DNA of 64,000 nt from Pseudorhodoferax sp965279475 (GTDB lineage Bacteria > Pseudomonadota > Gammaproteobacteria > Burkholderiales > Burkholderiaceae_C): the NCBI GenBank assembly GCA_965279475.1, contig CBDIIA010000003.1:4464001-4528000 (forward strand). Reading direction: 5' to 3'. Of this stretch, positions 24,394-33,264 are shown in pieces. The notes under the pieces are model-generated. The model did not search any database and had not been told where the DNA came from. It saw only the letters and a program-made list of their open reading frames with translations. The position numbers were made by a program, and so were the translations under genes. How positions within the stretch are numbered: position 1 is the stretch's first letter; every line of letters begins with the position of its first letter.

Positions 24394-25806
24394 ATGCATC
24401 TCCACATCCTGGGCATCTGCGGCACCTTCATGGGCGGGCTGGCGGCACTGGCGCGCAGCGCGGGCCACAAGGTCACCGGCTGCGACGCCGGCGTCTATCC
24501 ACCGATGAGCGACCAGTTGCGTGCGCTGGGCATCGAGCTGATCGAAGGCTTCGGCGCCGACCAGATGGCGCTGGCACCCGACATCTTCGTGGTCGGCAAC
24601 GTAGTCTCGCGAGCGCGGATCAAATCTTCTGGCGAAGCCAAGTTCCCGCTGATGGAAGCGATCCTCGATGCGGGGGCGCCCTACACGAGCGGCCCGCAGT
24701 GGCTGGCCGACCACCTGCTGCAGGGCCGGCACGTGCTGGCGGTCGCCGGGACCCACGGCAAGACGACCACGACGTCGATGCTGGCCTGGATTCTCGAATC
24801 GGCCGGCCTGGAGCCGGGTTTCCTGGTGGGCGGCGTGCCGCTCAATTTCGGCATCTCGGCCAGGCTCGGCCGAGCCGGGGGCTGCTTCGTGATCGAGGCC
24901 GACGAATACGACACCGCCTTCTTCGACAAACGCAGCAAGTTCGTGCACTACCGCCCGCGCACGGCCGTGCTGAACAACCTGGAGTTCGACCACGCCGACA
25001 TCTTCGACGACCTGGCGGCGATCGAGCGGCAGTTCCATCACCTCGTGCGCACGGTGCCGAGCCGGGGACGGGTCGTGTTCAATGCCCAGGAAGACAGCCT
25101 GCGCCGGGTGCTGGCCCAGGGCTGCTGGAGCGAAACCATCGGCTTCGGCGAGGGCGGCGCACTGCAGGCGAACGGCCCACCCGACAGCTTCGATGTGCTG
25201 CAGCAGGGCCAACGCATCGCGCACGTGCACTGGAGCCTGAGCGGCCGGCACAACCAGATGAATGCGCTGGCGGCGATCGCCGCCGCGCAGCACGTCGGCG
25301 TCGACGCCGCCACGGCCGCGCAGGCGCTGGGCCGGTTCGAGAACGTCAAGCGCCGCATGGAGCTGCGCGGCAGTGTCCGTGCCGCCGACGGCAACATCAA
25401 CGTGTACGATGATTTCGCCCACCACCCGACGGCGATCCGCACCACGGTCGACGGCTTGCGCCAGCAACTGGACCAGGATCCGGCCGGCGCCGGTCAGCGC
25501 ATCCTGGCGGTGTTCGAACCGCGCAGCAACACGATGAAGCTCGGCGCGATGAAGGCACAGCTCCCGTGGAGCCTGGCGTCGGCCGACCTCGCGTTCTGCC
25601 ACGCGGCCGGCCTGGGCTGGGATCCGCGTGAGGACATGGCGTCGATGGGCGACAAACTCCAGGTGGCCGACGACATCGCCACGCTGGTCGAACAGGTCTG
25701 CGCCGCCGCAAGAGGCGGTGACCACATCCTGTGCATGAGCAATGGCGGTTTCGGTGGCATCCACGCGCGGCTGCTGGACGCGCTGGGCCGCAACACCGCC
25801 GCCTAG
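24394..25806 (+). CDS. mpl: UDP-MurNAc:L-Ala-gamma-D-Glu-meso-DAP ligase Mpl
   Basis: Recycles the murein tripeptide by joining it directly to UDP-MurNAc in the cytoplasm; it works on the product line that AmpD opens. The 470-residue Mur ligase begins MHLHILGICGTFMGGLAALA, has the P-loop VAGTHGKTTTTSMLAW near residue 121, the central EADEYDTAFFDKRSKFVHY signature of Mpl (rather than MurC), VLNNLEFDHADIFDDL and LSGRHNQMNALAAI, then YDDFAHHPTAI in domain 3. Length is normal for Mpl. It converges on aroG. Confidence 0.97.
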   Translation: MHLHILGICGTFMGGLAALARSAGHKVTGCDAGVYPPMSDQLRALGIELIEGFGADQMALAPDIFVVGNVVSRARIKSSGEAKFPLMEAILDAGAPYTSGPQWLADHLLQGRHVLAVAGTHGKTTTTSMLAWILESAGLEPGFLVGGVPLNFGISARLGRAGGCFVIEADEYDTAFFDKRSKFVHYRPRTAVLNNLEFDHADIFDDLAAIERQFHHLVRTVPSRGRVVFNAQEDSLRRVLAQGCWSETIGFGEGGALQANGPPDSFDVLQQGQRIAHVHWSLSGRHNQMNALAAIAAAQHVGVDAATAAQALGRFENVKRRMELRGSVRAADGNINVYDDFAHHPTAIRTTVDGLRQQLDQDPAGAGQRILAVFEPRSNTMKLGAMKAQLPWSLASADLAFCHAAGLGWDPREDMASMGDKLQVADDIATLVEQVCAAARGGDHILCMSNGGFGGIHARLLDALGRNTAA

Positions 25807-25855
25807 CAGCCGGCCCCTCTCGCCGGCCGTGGTCTGGGCGGGCTCGCCCCGCCGC

Positions 25856-26998
25856 TCACTTGCGCTGCCGACGCGCCCGAACCGACTGCGACAGGATCTC
25901 GAGCGACTGCAGCGACTGGTCCCAACCCAGGCAGGCATCGGTGATGCTCTTGCCGTATTCCAGTTGCTGGGCATCGTCCTTGCCCGGCGTGAACTTCTGC
26001 GCGCCCGCCTGCAGATGGCTCTCGATCATCAGGCCGAACACGCGGCGGGAGCCCGACGCGATCTGGCCGGCGATGTCGCGCGCCACGTCGATCTGCTTCT
26101 CGTGCTGCTTGCTGCTGTTCGCATGGCTGCAGTCGACCATCAGCGTGGCCGGCATCTTGGCCGCCGCCAGCTCGTTGCAGGCAGCCTCGACACTGGCCGC
26201 GTCGTAGTTCGGCGCCTTGCCGCCGCGCAGGATCACGTGGCAGTCCTTGTTGCCGTTGGTCTGCACGATCGCGACCTGGCCGTTCTTGTGCACGGAGAGG
26301 AAGTGGTGGCCGCGCGCCGCCGCCTGGATCGCATCGGTGGCGATGCGGATGTTGCCGTCGGTGCCGTTCTTGAAACCGATCGGCGCCGACAAGCCCGAGG
26401 CCAGCTCGCGGTGCACCTGGCTTTCTGTCGTGCGCGCGCCGATCGCGCCCCACGAGATCAGGTCGCCGATGTACTGCGGCGAGATCACGTCGAGGAACTC
26501 GCTGCCGGCCGGCAGGCCGATGCGGTTGATGTCGATCAGCAGCTGGCGCGCGATGCGCAGGCCTTCGTCGATGCGGTAGCTTTCGTCCAGGTACGGGTCG
26601 TTGATCAGCCCCTTCCAGCCGACCGTGGTGCGCGGCTTCTCGAAGTACACGCGCATCACGATCTCCAGCGTGTCGGCGTACTTGTCGCGCTGCGCCTTCA
26701 GCTTGCGCGCGTACTCCAGCGCCGCCATCGGGTCGTGGATCGAACATGGGCCGATCACGACCAGGAGCCGGTCGTCCTGGCCCGCGATGATGTTGTGGAT
26801 GCTGCTGCGCGTACGGCTGATCAGCGATTCCACCGCCGTCCCCCGAATCGGGAAGAAGCGGATCAGATGGTCTGGAGGGGGCAGCACGGTGATGTCCTTG
26901 ATGCGTTCGTCGTCGGTATCGCTGGTCTTTTCCACGGCAAAGCCTTGTGTGGACATATGCCAGGCATCGCTGCCCGTGGGGACGGTCTTCGCATTCAT
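25856..26998 (-). CDS. aroG: 3-deoxy-7-phosphoheptulonate synthase (class I DAHP synthase)
   Basis: First step of aromatic amino-acid synthesis: phosphoenolpyruvate plus erythrose-4-phosphate to DAHP. The start at 26998 (MNAKTVPTGSDAW) is the first family-consistent ATG. The 380-residue protein has the class I AroFGH features: LPPPDHLIRFFPIRGTA, VVIGPCSIHDPMAALEYA, YFEKPRTTVGWKG, GSEFLDVISPQYIGDLISWG, RGGKAPNYD and VDCSHANSSKQ. Which amino acid inhibits the enzyme cannot be read with certainty, so the letter G is by family habit. It is preceded by a leader peptide and terminator that look like an attenuator, 32 bp before its start. Confidence 0.95.
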   Translation of the reverse strand: MNAKTVPTGSDAWHMSTQGFAVEKTSDTDDERIKDITVLPPPDHLIRFFPIRGTAVESLISRTRSSIHNIIAGQDDRLLVVIGPCSIHDPMAALEYARKLKAQRDKYADTLEIVMRVYFEKPRTTVGWKGLINDPYLDESYRIDEGLRIARQLLIDINRIGLPAGSEFLDVISPQYIGDLISWGAIGARTTESQVHRELASGLSAPIGFKNGTDGNIRIATDAIQAAARGHHFLSVHKNGQVAIVQTNGNKDCHVILRGGKAPNYDAASVEAACNELAAAKMPATLMVDCSHANSSKQHEKQIDVARDIAGQIASGSRRVFGLMIESHLQAGAQKFTPGKDDAQQLEYGKSITDACLGWDQSLQSLEILSQSVRARRQRK

Positions 26999-27029
26999 CG
27001 TTGGCTCCTGGGTTGTCGGAAAGGGACGC

Positions 27030-27060
27030 AAAAAAAAACCGCCGGGGGGACCGGCGGTTT
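27030..27060 (-). terminator. Attenuator terminator in the aroG leader
   Basis: On the minus strand AAACCGCCGG and CCGGCGGTTT make a perfect 10-bp stem with loop TCCCC, and the Ts run on to nine in all. It is a textbook intrinsic terminator, but it lies between a leader peptide and aroG, so it must be conditional. Its 5' arm (ACCGCCGG, 27051-27058) is also complementary to CCGGCGGT in the leader peptide (27107-27114), which can form the competing antiterminator. Confidence 0.9.
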
Positions 27061-27084
27061 CTGGAAAGACTTGCTGCGTTTTCT

Positions 27085-27162
27085 TCAGGTACGCAAAGAT
27101 CTCTCGACCGCCGGAGCGCTGGAGAACCAAAAGTACGAAAAGTAAAAACGAGCGGAGTGCAT
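27085..27162 (-). CDS. aroG leader peptide rich in Phe, Tyr and Trp
   Basis: A 25-codon frame from the ATG at 27162 to a TGA at 27085, with residues 6-13 FYFSYFWF: four Phe, two Tyr and one Trp codon in eight. Such runs mark ribosome-mediated attenuators. After the run, codons 17-19 (CCGGCGGTC) can pair with the terminator's 5' arm 48 bases on. A ribosome waiting at an aromatic codon would leave this segment free and let aroG be read; one reaching the stop would cover it. No good Shine-Dalgarno site is seen. Upstream in-frame GTGs at 27180 and 27195 (the latter overlapping the tldD stop) are alternative starts. A possible extended -10, TGCTACATT, lies at 27171-27179. Confidence 0.8.
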   Translation of the reverse strand: MHSARFYFSYFWFSSAPAVERSLRT

Positions 27163-27191
27163 CGGGCGCAAATGTAGCACAGAGAACCGGA

Positions 27192-28664
27192 TCACGCCGT
27201 GCCGCCGACGGTCAGCCCGTCGATGCGCAGGGTGGGCTGGCCCACGCCGACCGGCACGCTCTGGCCTTCCTTCCCGCAGGTGCCGACGCCGGGGTCGAGC
27301 TTCATGTCGTTGCCGATCATCTTCACGCGGGTCAGCGCGTCCGGGCCGTTGCCGACGATGGTCGCGCCCTTCACCGGGTACAGGATCTTGCCGTTTTCGA
27401 CCCAGAAGGCCTCGCTCGCGGAGAACACGAACTTGCCCGACGTGATGTCGACCTGGCCGCCGCCGAAGTTGCTGGCGTACAGGCCCTTCTTGATGCTCGC
27501 GATGATCTCGGCCGGTTCGCGGTCGCCGCCCAGCATGTAGGTGTTGGTCATGCGCGGCATCGGGATGTGGGCATAACTCTCGCGCCGGCCGTTGCCGGTG
27601 GGCTTGACCTTCATCAGCCGCGCGTTCATCGCATCCTGGATGTAGCCCTTCAGGATGCCGTCCTCGATCAGCACGTTGCGCTGGCTGGCATTGCCTTCGT
27701 CGTCGATGTTGAGCGAGCCGCGGCGGTCGGCGATGGTGCCGTCGTCCAGCACGGTCACACCCTTGGCGGCCACACGCTGGCCGATGCGGCCGCTGAACGC
27801 GCTGGACCCCTTGCGGTTGAAGTCGCCTTCGAGCCCGTGGCCGATGGCCTCGTGCAACAGGATGCCGGGCCAGCCGGAACCGAGTACGACGGTCATCTCG
27901 CCGGCCGGTGCAGGGCGCGATTCGAGGTTGGTCAGCGCGGCGTTGACGGCCGCATCCACATACTCGTCGATATGGGCGGAGTCGAAATAGTCGAGCCCGA
28001 AGCGGCCGCCGCCGCCGCCCGAGCCCATCTCCCGGCGCATCACGCCGTCGACCTTGGCCTCGGCGATCACGGTCACGCTCAGGCGTACCAGCGGCCGCAC
28101 GTCGGCAGCCAGCGTGCCATCGGCCCGCGCCACCATCACCACGTCGTACTCGCTGGCAAGGCCGGCCATCACCTGGGCCACCCGCGGATCCTTCTTGCGG
28201 GCACGCTGCTCCACCTCTTCGAGCAGCTTCACCTTGGCCGTGCTGTCGAGTGTGGCGATCGGGTCGAGGCCACTGTAGAGCGAACGGCTGCCAGCGATCT
28301 TCTGCGCGGGCACACGGGCACGCTTGTTCTGCGACGCCGCCGAGATCGCACGCACGGTGCGCGCTGCATCGAGCAGGGACGCCTCGGAGATGTCGTCGGA
28401 ATAGGCGAACGCGGTCTTCTCGCCGCTGACGGCGCGCACGCCGACGCCCTGGTCGATGCTGAACGAGCCGGTCTTGACGATGCCTTCTTCGAGGCTCCAG
28501 CCCTCGCTGCGCGTGTACTGGAAGTACAGGTCGGCATCGTCGACCTTGTGGGCCGTGATCTCCGCCAGCGCGCGCGCCAGATGTGCGGGCGTCAGCCCGA
28601 AGGGCTCCAGCAGCAGGCGTTCGGCGATGGCGATGCGTTCGAGGGTGGGTTCGCGTGAAATCAT
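27192..28664 (-). CDS. tldD: Metalloprotease TldD
   Basis: Zinc protease subunit that with TldE/PmbA degrades unfolded or RiPP-type peptides. The 490-residue product has the N-terminal DDADLYFQYTRSEGW start, the zinc motif LLHEAIGHGLEGDFNRKGSSA (HExxxH near residue 263) and the C-terminal GVGTCGKEGQSVPVGVGQPTL with the third ligand Cys, then LRIDGLTVGG. tldE is not in the window, as is common. It ends 29 bp before the aroG leader peptide, so read-through from this gene would enter the attenuator. Confidence 0.96.
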   Translation of the reverse strand: MISREPTLERIAIAERLLLEPFGLTPAHLARALAEITAHKVDDADLYFQYTRSEGWSLEEGIVKTGSFSIDQGVGVRAVSGEKTAFAYSDDISEASLLDAARTVRAISAASQNKRARVPAQKIAGSRSLYSGLDPIATLDSTAKVKLLEEVEQRARKKDPRVAQVMAGLASEYDVVMVARADGTLAADVRPLVRLSVTVIAEAKVDGVMRREMGSGGGGGRFGLDYFDSAHIDEYVDAAVNAALTNLESRPAPAGEMTVVLGSGWPGILLHEAIGHGLEGDFNRKGSSAFSGRIGQRVAAKGVTVLDDGTIADRRGSLNIDDEGNASQRNVLIEDGILKGYIQDAMNARLMKVKPTGNGRRESYAHIPMPRMTNTYMLGGDREPAEIIASIKKGLYASNFGGGQVDITSGKFVFSASEAFWVENGKILYPVKGATIVGNGPDALTRVKMIGNDMKLDPGVGTCGKEGQSVPVGVGQPTLRIDGLTVGGTA

Positions 28665-28709
28665 CGGGGCATTCTAGGCTTCGGGCCGCGGTGGCGGCGC
28701 GGTGCGGGC

Positions 28710-29864
28710 CTAAGACTGCACCAGCCTCTTGGCTTTCGCGATCGACATCAGGATGCCCAGCCCCATGCCCAGCGTCACCATCGCGGTGCCGCCATAGCTG
28801 ATGAAGGGCAAGGGCACACCGACCACGGGCAGGATGCCGCTGACCATGCCCATGTTGACGAATGCGTAGGTGAAGAAGATCAGCGTGACGCTGCCGGCCA
28901 GCAGCCGGGAAAACAGCGTCGATGCTTCCAGCGCGATGGTCAGGCCGCGCAGCACCAGGAACACGAACGCGGCGATCAGGAACAGATTGCCGAGCAGGCC
29001 GAATTCTTCGGAGTAGGCGGCAAAGATGAAATCGGTGGTGCGCTCGGGGATGAACTCCAGGTGCGTCTGCGTGCCCTGCATGAAACCCTTGCCGAACACG
29101 CCGCCCGAGCCGATCGCGATCATGCCCTGGATGATGTGGAAACCACGGCCCAGCGGGTCCCGCCCGGGGTCCATCAGCGTGCAGATGCGCTGCTGCTGGT
29201 AGTCGTGCAGCACCACCCAGCGCATGCCGTCGGCGCACAGCGTCGGCTCGAACCAGACCAGCAGCCCCACACCGACCAGGCCCAGCACCACGGGCGGCAC
29301 GATCAGTTTCCAGCTCAGGCCGGCAAAGAACAGCACCGACAACCCGGCGCTCAGCACCAGGATGGCGGTGCCCAGGTCGGGCTGCTTGACGATCAGCCCC
29401 ACTGGCACCAGCAGCAACACGCCCCCGACCAGAAAGTCGAGCGGCCGCAGCTGGCCTTCGCGCTTCTGGAACCACAGGGCCAGCATCAGCGGCGTCGCGA
29501 TCTTCAGGATCTCGCTGGGCTGGATCGTGATGCCCACGTTGAGCCAGCGCCTGGCGCCCTTTTTCGTGATGCCGAACACCGCCACGGCGATCAGCAGGCC
29601 GACGCCCAGCACGTACAGCGGCACAGCGAACTTCATCAGCCGCTGCGGCGGAATCTGCGCCACGACGAACATGATCGTGCCGGCCAGCAGCATGTTGCGC
29701 CCATGGTCGACGAAGCGGGTGCCGTGGTCGAACCCGGACGAATACATCGTCAACAGACCGGCACACGCCAGCAGAAAGACGGCGAACGCCAGCGGTCCGT
29801 CGAAGCCTTGCAGCAAAGGGGCGGTGCGCCGCCAGAGAGAGGGTTTGTCGAGAACGGCTGCCAT
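28710..29864 (-). CDS. rodA: Rod-shape SEDS glycosyltransferase RodA
   Basis: Polymerises lipid II for side-wall growth together with a class B PBP. The 384-residue SEDS protein has ten or so membrane segments and the family landmarks GARRWLNVGITIQPSEILK, VKQPDLGTAILVLSAG (the catalytic Asp loop), PERTTDFIFAAYSEEFG and VVGVPLPFISYGGTAMV. Sequence details (ITIQPSEI, TDFIFA) separate it from FtsW at 54535-55791. Its usual partners mrdA and mreBCD are not adjacent; it stands between an HDOD gene and tldD, with short gaps of 33 and 45 bp. Confidence 0.95.
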   Translation of the reverse strand: MAAVLDKPSLWRRTAPLLQGFDGPLAFAVFLLACAGLLTMYSSGFDHGTRFVDHGRNMLLAGTIMFVVAQIPPQRLMKFAVPLYVLGVGLLIAVAVFGITKKGARRWLNVGITIQPSEILKIATPLMLALWFQKREGQLRPLDFLVGGVLLLVPVGLIVKQPDLGTAILVLSAGLSVLFFAGLSWKLIVPPVVLGLVGVGLLVWFEPTLCADGMRWVVLHDYQQQRICTLMDPGRDPLGRGFHIIQGMIAIGSGGVFGKGFMQGTQTHLEFIPERTTDFIFAAYSEEFGLLGNLFLIAAFVFLVLRGLTIALEASTLFSRLLAGSVTLIFFTYAFVNMGMVSGILPVVGVPLPFISYGGTAMVTLGMGLGILMSIAKAKRLVQS

Positions 29865-29897
29865 GGCCGAATTATCGAGGCAGCCGGCACGGGCGGC

Positions 29898-31544
29898 TCA
29901 GCCCGATTGCCGAAAGGCCATCACGGCCTGGTTGCGCAGCGTGCGCAGCAGGGCCAGTTCCTTCTCGTCGAGCGCGATGCCGCCGGGCACGGCGTGGTCG
30001 GCGTAGATCAGCGCAAACGGCGCGCCCTTCTGCTGCAACGGCAGCAGCAGGAAGGCCGGGGCGTTCAGGCTCTCCCGGTACCAGGCCGGCAGCCGCGCGG
30101 CCATGCGGGGTTCGGTGGCGTCCGCGATCAGGGTGTCGACACCCTTCAGGCAGACGGCGGCGAACAGATCTCCCTGCGTCTTCATCGGCACGCGGAACGC
30201 ACGCACGGCCTTCTCGCTGCCCTCGCCCAGCCCGACACGGCCGAACAGCGTGTCGGATTTGGCGTCGCGCATGCAGAACACGATGCGGCGCAGCCCCAGC
30301 GCGCGGAACATGGTCTCGAGGATCATGCGCAGCACGTCGTGCAGCGCATACCCGTCGGCCATCACCTGGGTCACGTCCTGGATGCCGGCCACCAGCACCG
30401 CGGCGGCGCGCTCGCGCTGCAGCCGCCCGGGGTCGACAGGTGCTTCCACCGCCGGCTGCAGCTCGGCACGCAGTGCATGCGGTGCCAGCGTGTCCTCGAC
30501 CGGCGCTTGCCCGTCGCCCGGCTCCGGCAGGCGCAGCAGCCGCGCGGCCGCGGAGTCGGGTGGCACTTTGAGTTCGAGCGCGGCCACCAGCCGCACGAAC
30601 TTCTCGCGGCCCCGGGTGATCGCGGCATCGCCGGCCGCCGGATCGAGCGCCAGCACGTGCCGGTAACGCTCGGCCACCGCGTGCACCAGTGCCGGCGCGG
30701 CTTCGGGCTCGTTGGCCAGCAGCAGGCCGGCCACGTCGTTCGCCGCCAGCGAGATCCAGCGCAGGCGCTCCGCCGCGAGCTCCGGCGGCCGTGTCGGCGG
30801 CGACCCCAGCGGGCGGCGCATGCACCGGCGCAGGCTCTCGGGCAGGCCCCAGGCCTTGGCGACGCCGGTGCCCAGGTTTTCGAAGCTCAGGCCCAGCACC
30901 TTGACGGACGCGCCCTCCTCGCCGCTGGCGAAACGCCCTTCGGCCACCAGCGCGCGGATCTCCTGTGCCTCTTCCTGGAAGTAGAACTCGGTCAGCATGC
31001 GCCCGAGGTTCTGGAACACCGCGCCGATGAACGCCTCTTCGACATCGTGGGGTACCGTGCACAGCTCGCCAGCGACCGAGCCCGCCATCATTGCCCGCAC
31101 GAACTCCTCCATCATGCGGCCGGCGTGCGACTTGTCGTGCATGTGGTCGAGCAGCATCAGGCTGAGCGCCATGTTGCGCACGGTGTTGAAGCCCACCAGG
31201 CTGACCGCGCGCGACACCGTGCTGATGGTGCCCTGGCTCGCCCGTGCGTAGTGCACGCTATTGACCAGGCGCAGCAGCTTGTGCGTGAGGGCGACGTCCT
31301 TCAGGATCTCGTGGGTCAGGTCGCTGACGCTCTGGTTCTCCGAGCTGGCCACCCGCTGGATGCGCAGCACCGAATCGGACAAGGCAGGAAAGTCGCTTTT
31401 CAGCCGCATGCGGCGCAGCAGGAAGGCCAGCGTGCCGCTGTTGCCGCCATCGGCCTCGGCCACTGACGCCGTGTCGGGCAGGCCCTCCAGTTCGCCGAGC
31501 CGGGAGGCCGCAGGCGTGGTCAGGGGAGTGAATGCCGATGGCAT
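29898..31544 (-). CDS. HDOD and GAF-like domain signalling protein
   Basis: Start taken at 31544 (MPSAFTPLTTPAASRL); the frame opens further upstream inside the neighbouring gene. The 548-residue protein has an HDOD domain at about residues 45-250 (FPALSDSVLRIQRVASSE, LVNSVHYARASQGTISTVSRAVSLVG, FIGAVFQNLGRMLTEFY), followed by a linker and a GAF-like C-terminal domain (VMADGYALHDVLRMILETM, KGVDTLIADATEPRMAARLP). HDOD proteins are regulatory relatives of HD phosphodiesterases without the catalytic His-Asp. It lies 22 bp downstream of the diguanylate cyclase, so the two may act in one pathway. Confidence 0.85.
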   Translation of the reverse strand: MPSAFTPLTTPAASRLGELEGLPDTASVAEADGGNSGTLAFLLRRMRLKSDFPALSDSVLRIQRVASSENQSVSDLTHEILKDVALTHKLLRLVNSVHYARASQGTISTVSRAVSLVGFNTVRNMALSLMLLDHMHDKSHAGRMMEEFVRAMMAGSVAGELCTVPHDVEEAFIGAVFQNLGRMLTEFYFQEEAQEIRALVAEGRFASGEEGASVKVLGLSFENLGTGVAKAWGLPESLRRCMRRPLGSPPTRPPELAAERLRWISLAANDVAGLLLANEPEAAPALVHAVAERYRHVLALDPAAGDAAITRGREKFVRLVAALELKVPPDSAAARLLRLPEPGDGQAPVEDTLAPHALRAELQPAVEAPVDPGRLQRERAAAVLVAGIQDVTQVMADGYALHDVLRMILETMFRALGLRRIVFCMRDAKSDTLFGRVGLGEGSEKAVRAFRVPMKTQGDLFAAVCLKGVDTLIADATEPRMAARLPAWYRESLNAPAFLLLPLQQKGAPFALIYADHAVPGGIALDEKELALLRTLRNQAVMAFRQSG

Positions 31545-31566
31545 GGCGATCGAGCCGAAGCGGCGG

Positions 31567-33132
31567 TCAGCCGCCGAGCACCCGGTTCTTGCCGGTGCGC
31601 TTGGCCAGGTACATGGCCGCATCGGCACGCTTGATCGCGTCGTTGACGGACTCGTCTTGTGCCATCTGCGCGACCCCAGCACTGAAGGTGATGAGCACCT
31701 TCTCGTTGTCGCGCAGGAAGTAGCGTTTGGTCAGCTCGCGCTGCAGCCGTGTCAGGATGGCGGTGCCGGCGTCCAGCATGGTGTCGGGCAGCACGATGAC
31801 GAACTCCTCGCCGCCGTAACGCGCGAGCGAGTCCTGCGGCCGGATCGACTCGCGCGCCACGTCCGCCAGGTGGGCCAGCGCCGCGTCGCCGCCCTCGTGG
31901 CCGAGCTGGTCGTTGATCTTCTTGAAGTTGTCGAGGTCGAGCAGGGCCACGCAAACCACGGTGCCCTTGCGTTTGGCCGTGGCCACCTCGCGCTGCATCG
32001 CTTCGTCGAGGCCGCGCCGGTTCAACGCGCCGGTCAGCGCATCATGCCGCGCCTGCGCGCTGACGCGGTCGAGCTCGAAATGCAGCTTGGTGATCTCGAC
32101 TTCGGCCTGCTCGGTCTTCACCCGCATCGCCTGCAGCTCGTCGCGCGAGTGCGCGGTATCGTCCGCCATCGCGCGGGTGGCGTGGATCGCCTCCTGCAGC
32201 ACCGGGCCCAGTTCCTCGAGGGTCGTGGCCTGCTCGATCATCCGGGCGCAGTTCTCGATCTTGCCGTGGTAGACACTGCTGGTCTCGGTCATCAGCGACA
32301 GCCGGTCGACGAAGGTCGCCAGCAACTGCTGCATCTGCGCCTGGGCCTCGGTAGCGCGGCCCTTGGCTTCGCCCTGCTTGAAGATCACGTCCTTCAGGCG
32401 GCGCTCGACATCGTCCAGCCGGCGCAGGCTCAGCGGCGGCGTCGACGCCGCCATCAACGCATCGATCTGCCCCTTCAGCCAGCGGTCGTCGTTGCACAGC
32501 TCGCCGATGTTCTCGAACACCATGTGCAGCAGGTGCAGCAGCGAGCTCTTGATTTCGGCCTGGTCTTCCGCGGCGAACGACATCCGGTGCGCAAAATTGC
32601 CCAGCATCGACTTGGTCGCCACGATGTCGGCGCCCGGCTGGCGCAGCACCTTCAGGATCTCCTTGGTCTGCTCGGCGAAACGCGTGTCGTCGGTGCCCAG
32701 CGCCGCCGATGCGTTCTCGATCAGGCGGGCGACCTGTTCCAGAAACTCGGGCGTCGACACGGCGGCGACATGCGCGGCAGCGGGGTCCGGCGCACTGCCC
32801 GCGGCCTTCGCAGTGGGGGCGCTGGCGATCGGGCTGGCGCTCGGCACCATGCCAAAGCCGGCGAAGCCGACCAGCGCGGCCTCGATCTTTTCCCAGCTGC
32901 GCTGCCCGATGGCCGACGTCAGCAGGCCCAGCTGCTTTTCCTGGCCCGGGTTCTTGGCCGGCAGCGCCGCAGCGATCTGCCGCAGATGCTCGGTCGGGAA
33001 GTGGGCCGGGCTGATGGTGCCCGCCACCTCGTGGTAGAGCACCTGGTAATTTTCCGGCGTCGGGGCCAGGCGCTTCGCTGCCAGTAGCTTGAACGTCTCT
33101 CGGGCGATTTCGCTGGGCGGTCTGTCGGACAT
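31567..33132 (-). CDS. GGDEF diguanylate cyclase
   Basis: Makes the second messenger c-di-GMP. The 521-residue protein starts at 33132 (MSDRPPSEIARETFKLL). The first ~350 residues are a soluble, largely helical region, with a coiled-coil-like part near RDELQAMRVKTEQAEVEITKL, and no membrane segment. The C-terminal GGDEF domain has DALTGALNRRGLDEAM, LDLDNFKKINDQLGHEGGD and the active-site loop LARYGGEEFVIVLPD, so it should be active. An RxxD inhibitory site is not obvious before the loop (ESIRPQDSLARY has RPQD, which could be one). It is the first gene of the chain that ends in aroG. Confidence 0.93.
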   Translation of the reverse strand: MSDRPPSEIARETFKLLAAKRLAPTPENYQVLYHEVAGTISPAHFPTEHLRQIAAALPAKNPGQEKQLGLLTSAIGQRSWEKIEAALVGFAGFGMVPSASPIASAPTAKAAGSAPDPAAAHVAAVSTPEFLEQVARLIENASAALGTDDTRFAEQTKEILKVLRQPGADIVATKSMLGNFAHRMSFAAEDQAEIKSSLLHLLHMVFENIGELCNDDRWLKGQIDALMAASTPPLSLRRLDDVERRLKDVIFKQGEAKGRATEAQAQMQQLLATFVDRLSLMTETSSVYHGKIENCARMIEQATTLEELGPVLQEAIHATRAMADDTAHSRDELQAMRVKTEQAEVEITKLHFELDRVSAQARHDALTGALNRRGLDEAMQREVATAKRKGTVVCVALLDLDNFKKINDQLGHEGGDAALAHLADVARESIRPQDSLARYGGEEFVIVLPDTMLDAGTAILTRLQRELTKRYFLRDNEKVLITFSAGVAQMAQDESVNDAIKRADAAMYLAKRTGKNRVLGG

Positions 33133-33264
33133 GGGTCGGCAGTCAAGAACGGGAATTCCGGCAAAGCCGGGTTGATCCCCCCATCGTAGCGGCATTGCAG
33201 CCGGCGACCAAGCAACGCACGGCCGGGAACACGTCGACTTTTGCCAACGCTCTAACATGCCGCG

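Noticed and set aside
25807..25855. Terminator between mpl and aroG
   Set aside because: Short GC-rich inverted repeats (GCCGG, GGGCG) are present but too short and without a T run in either direction.
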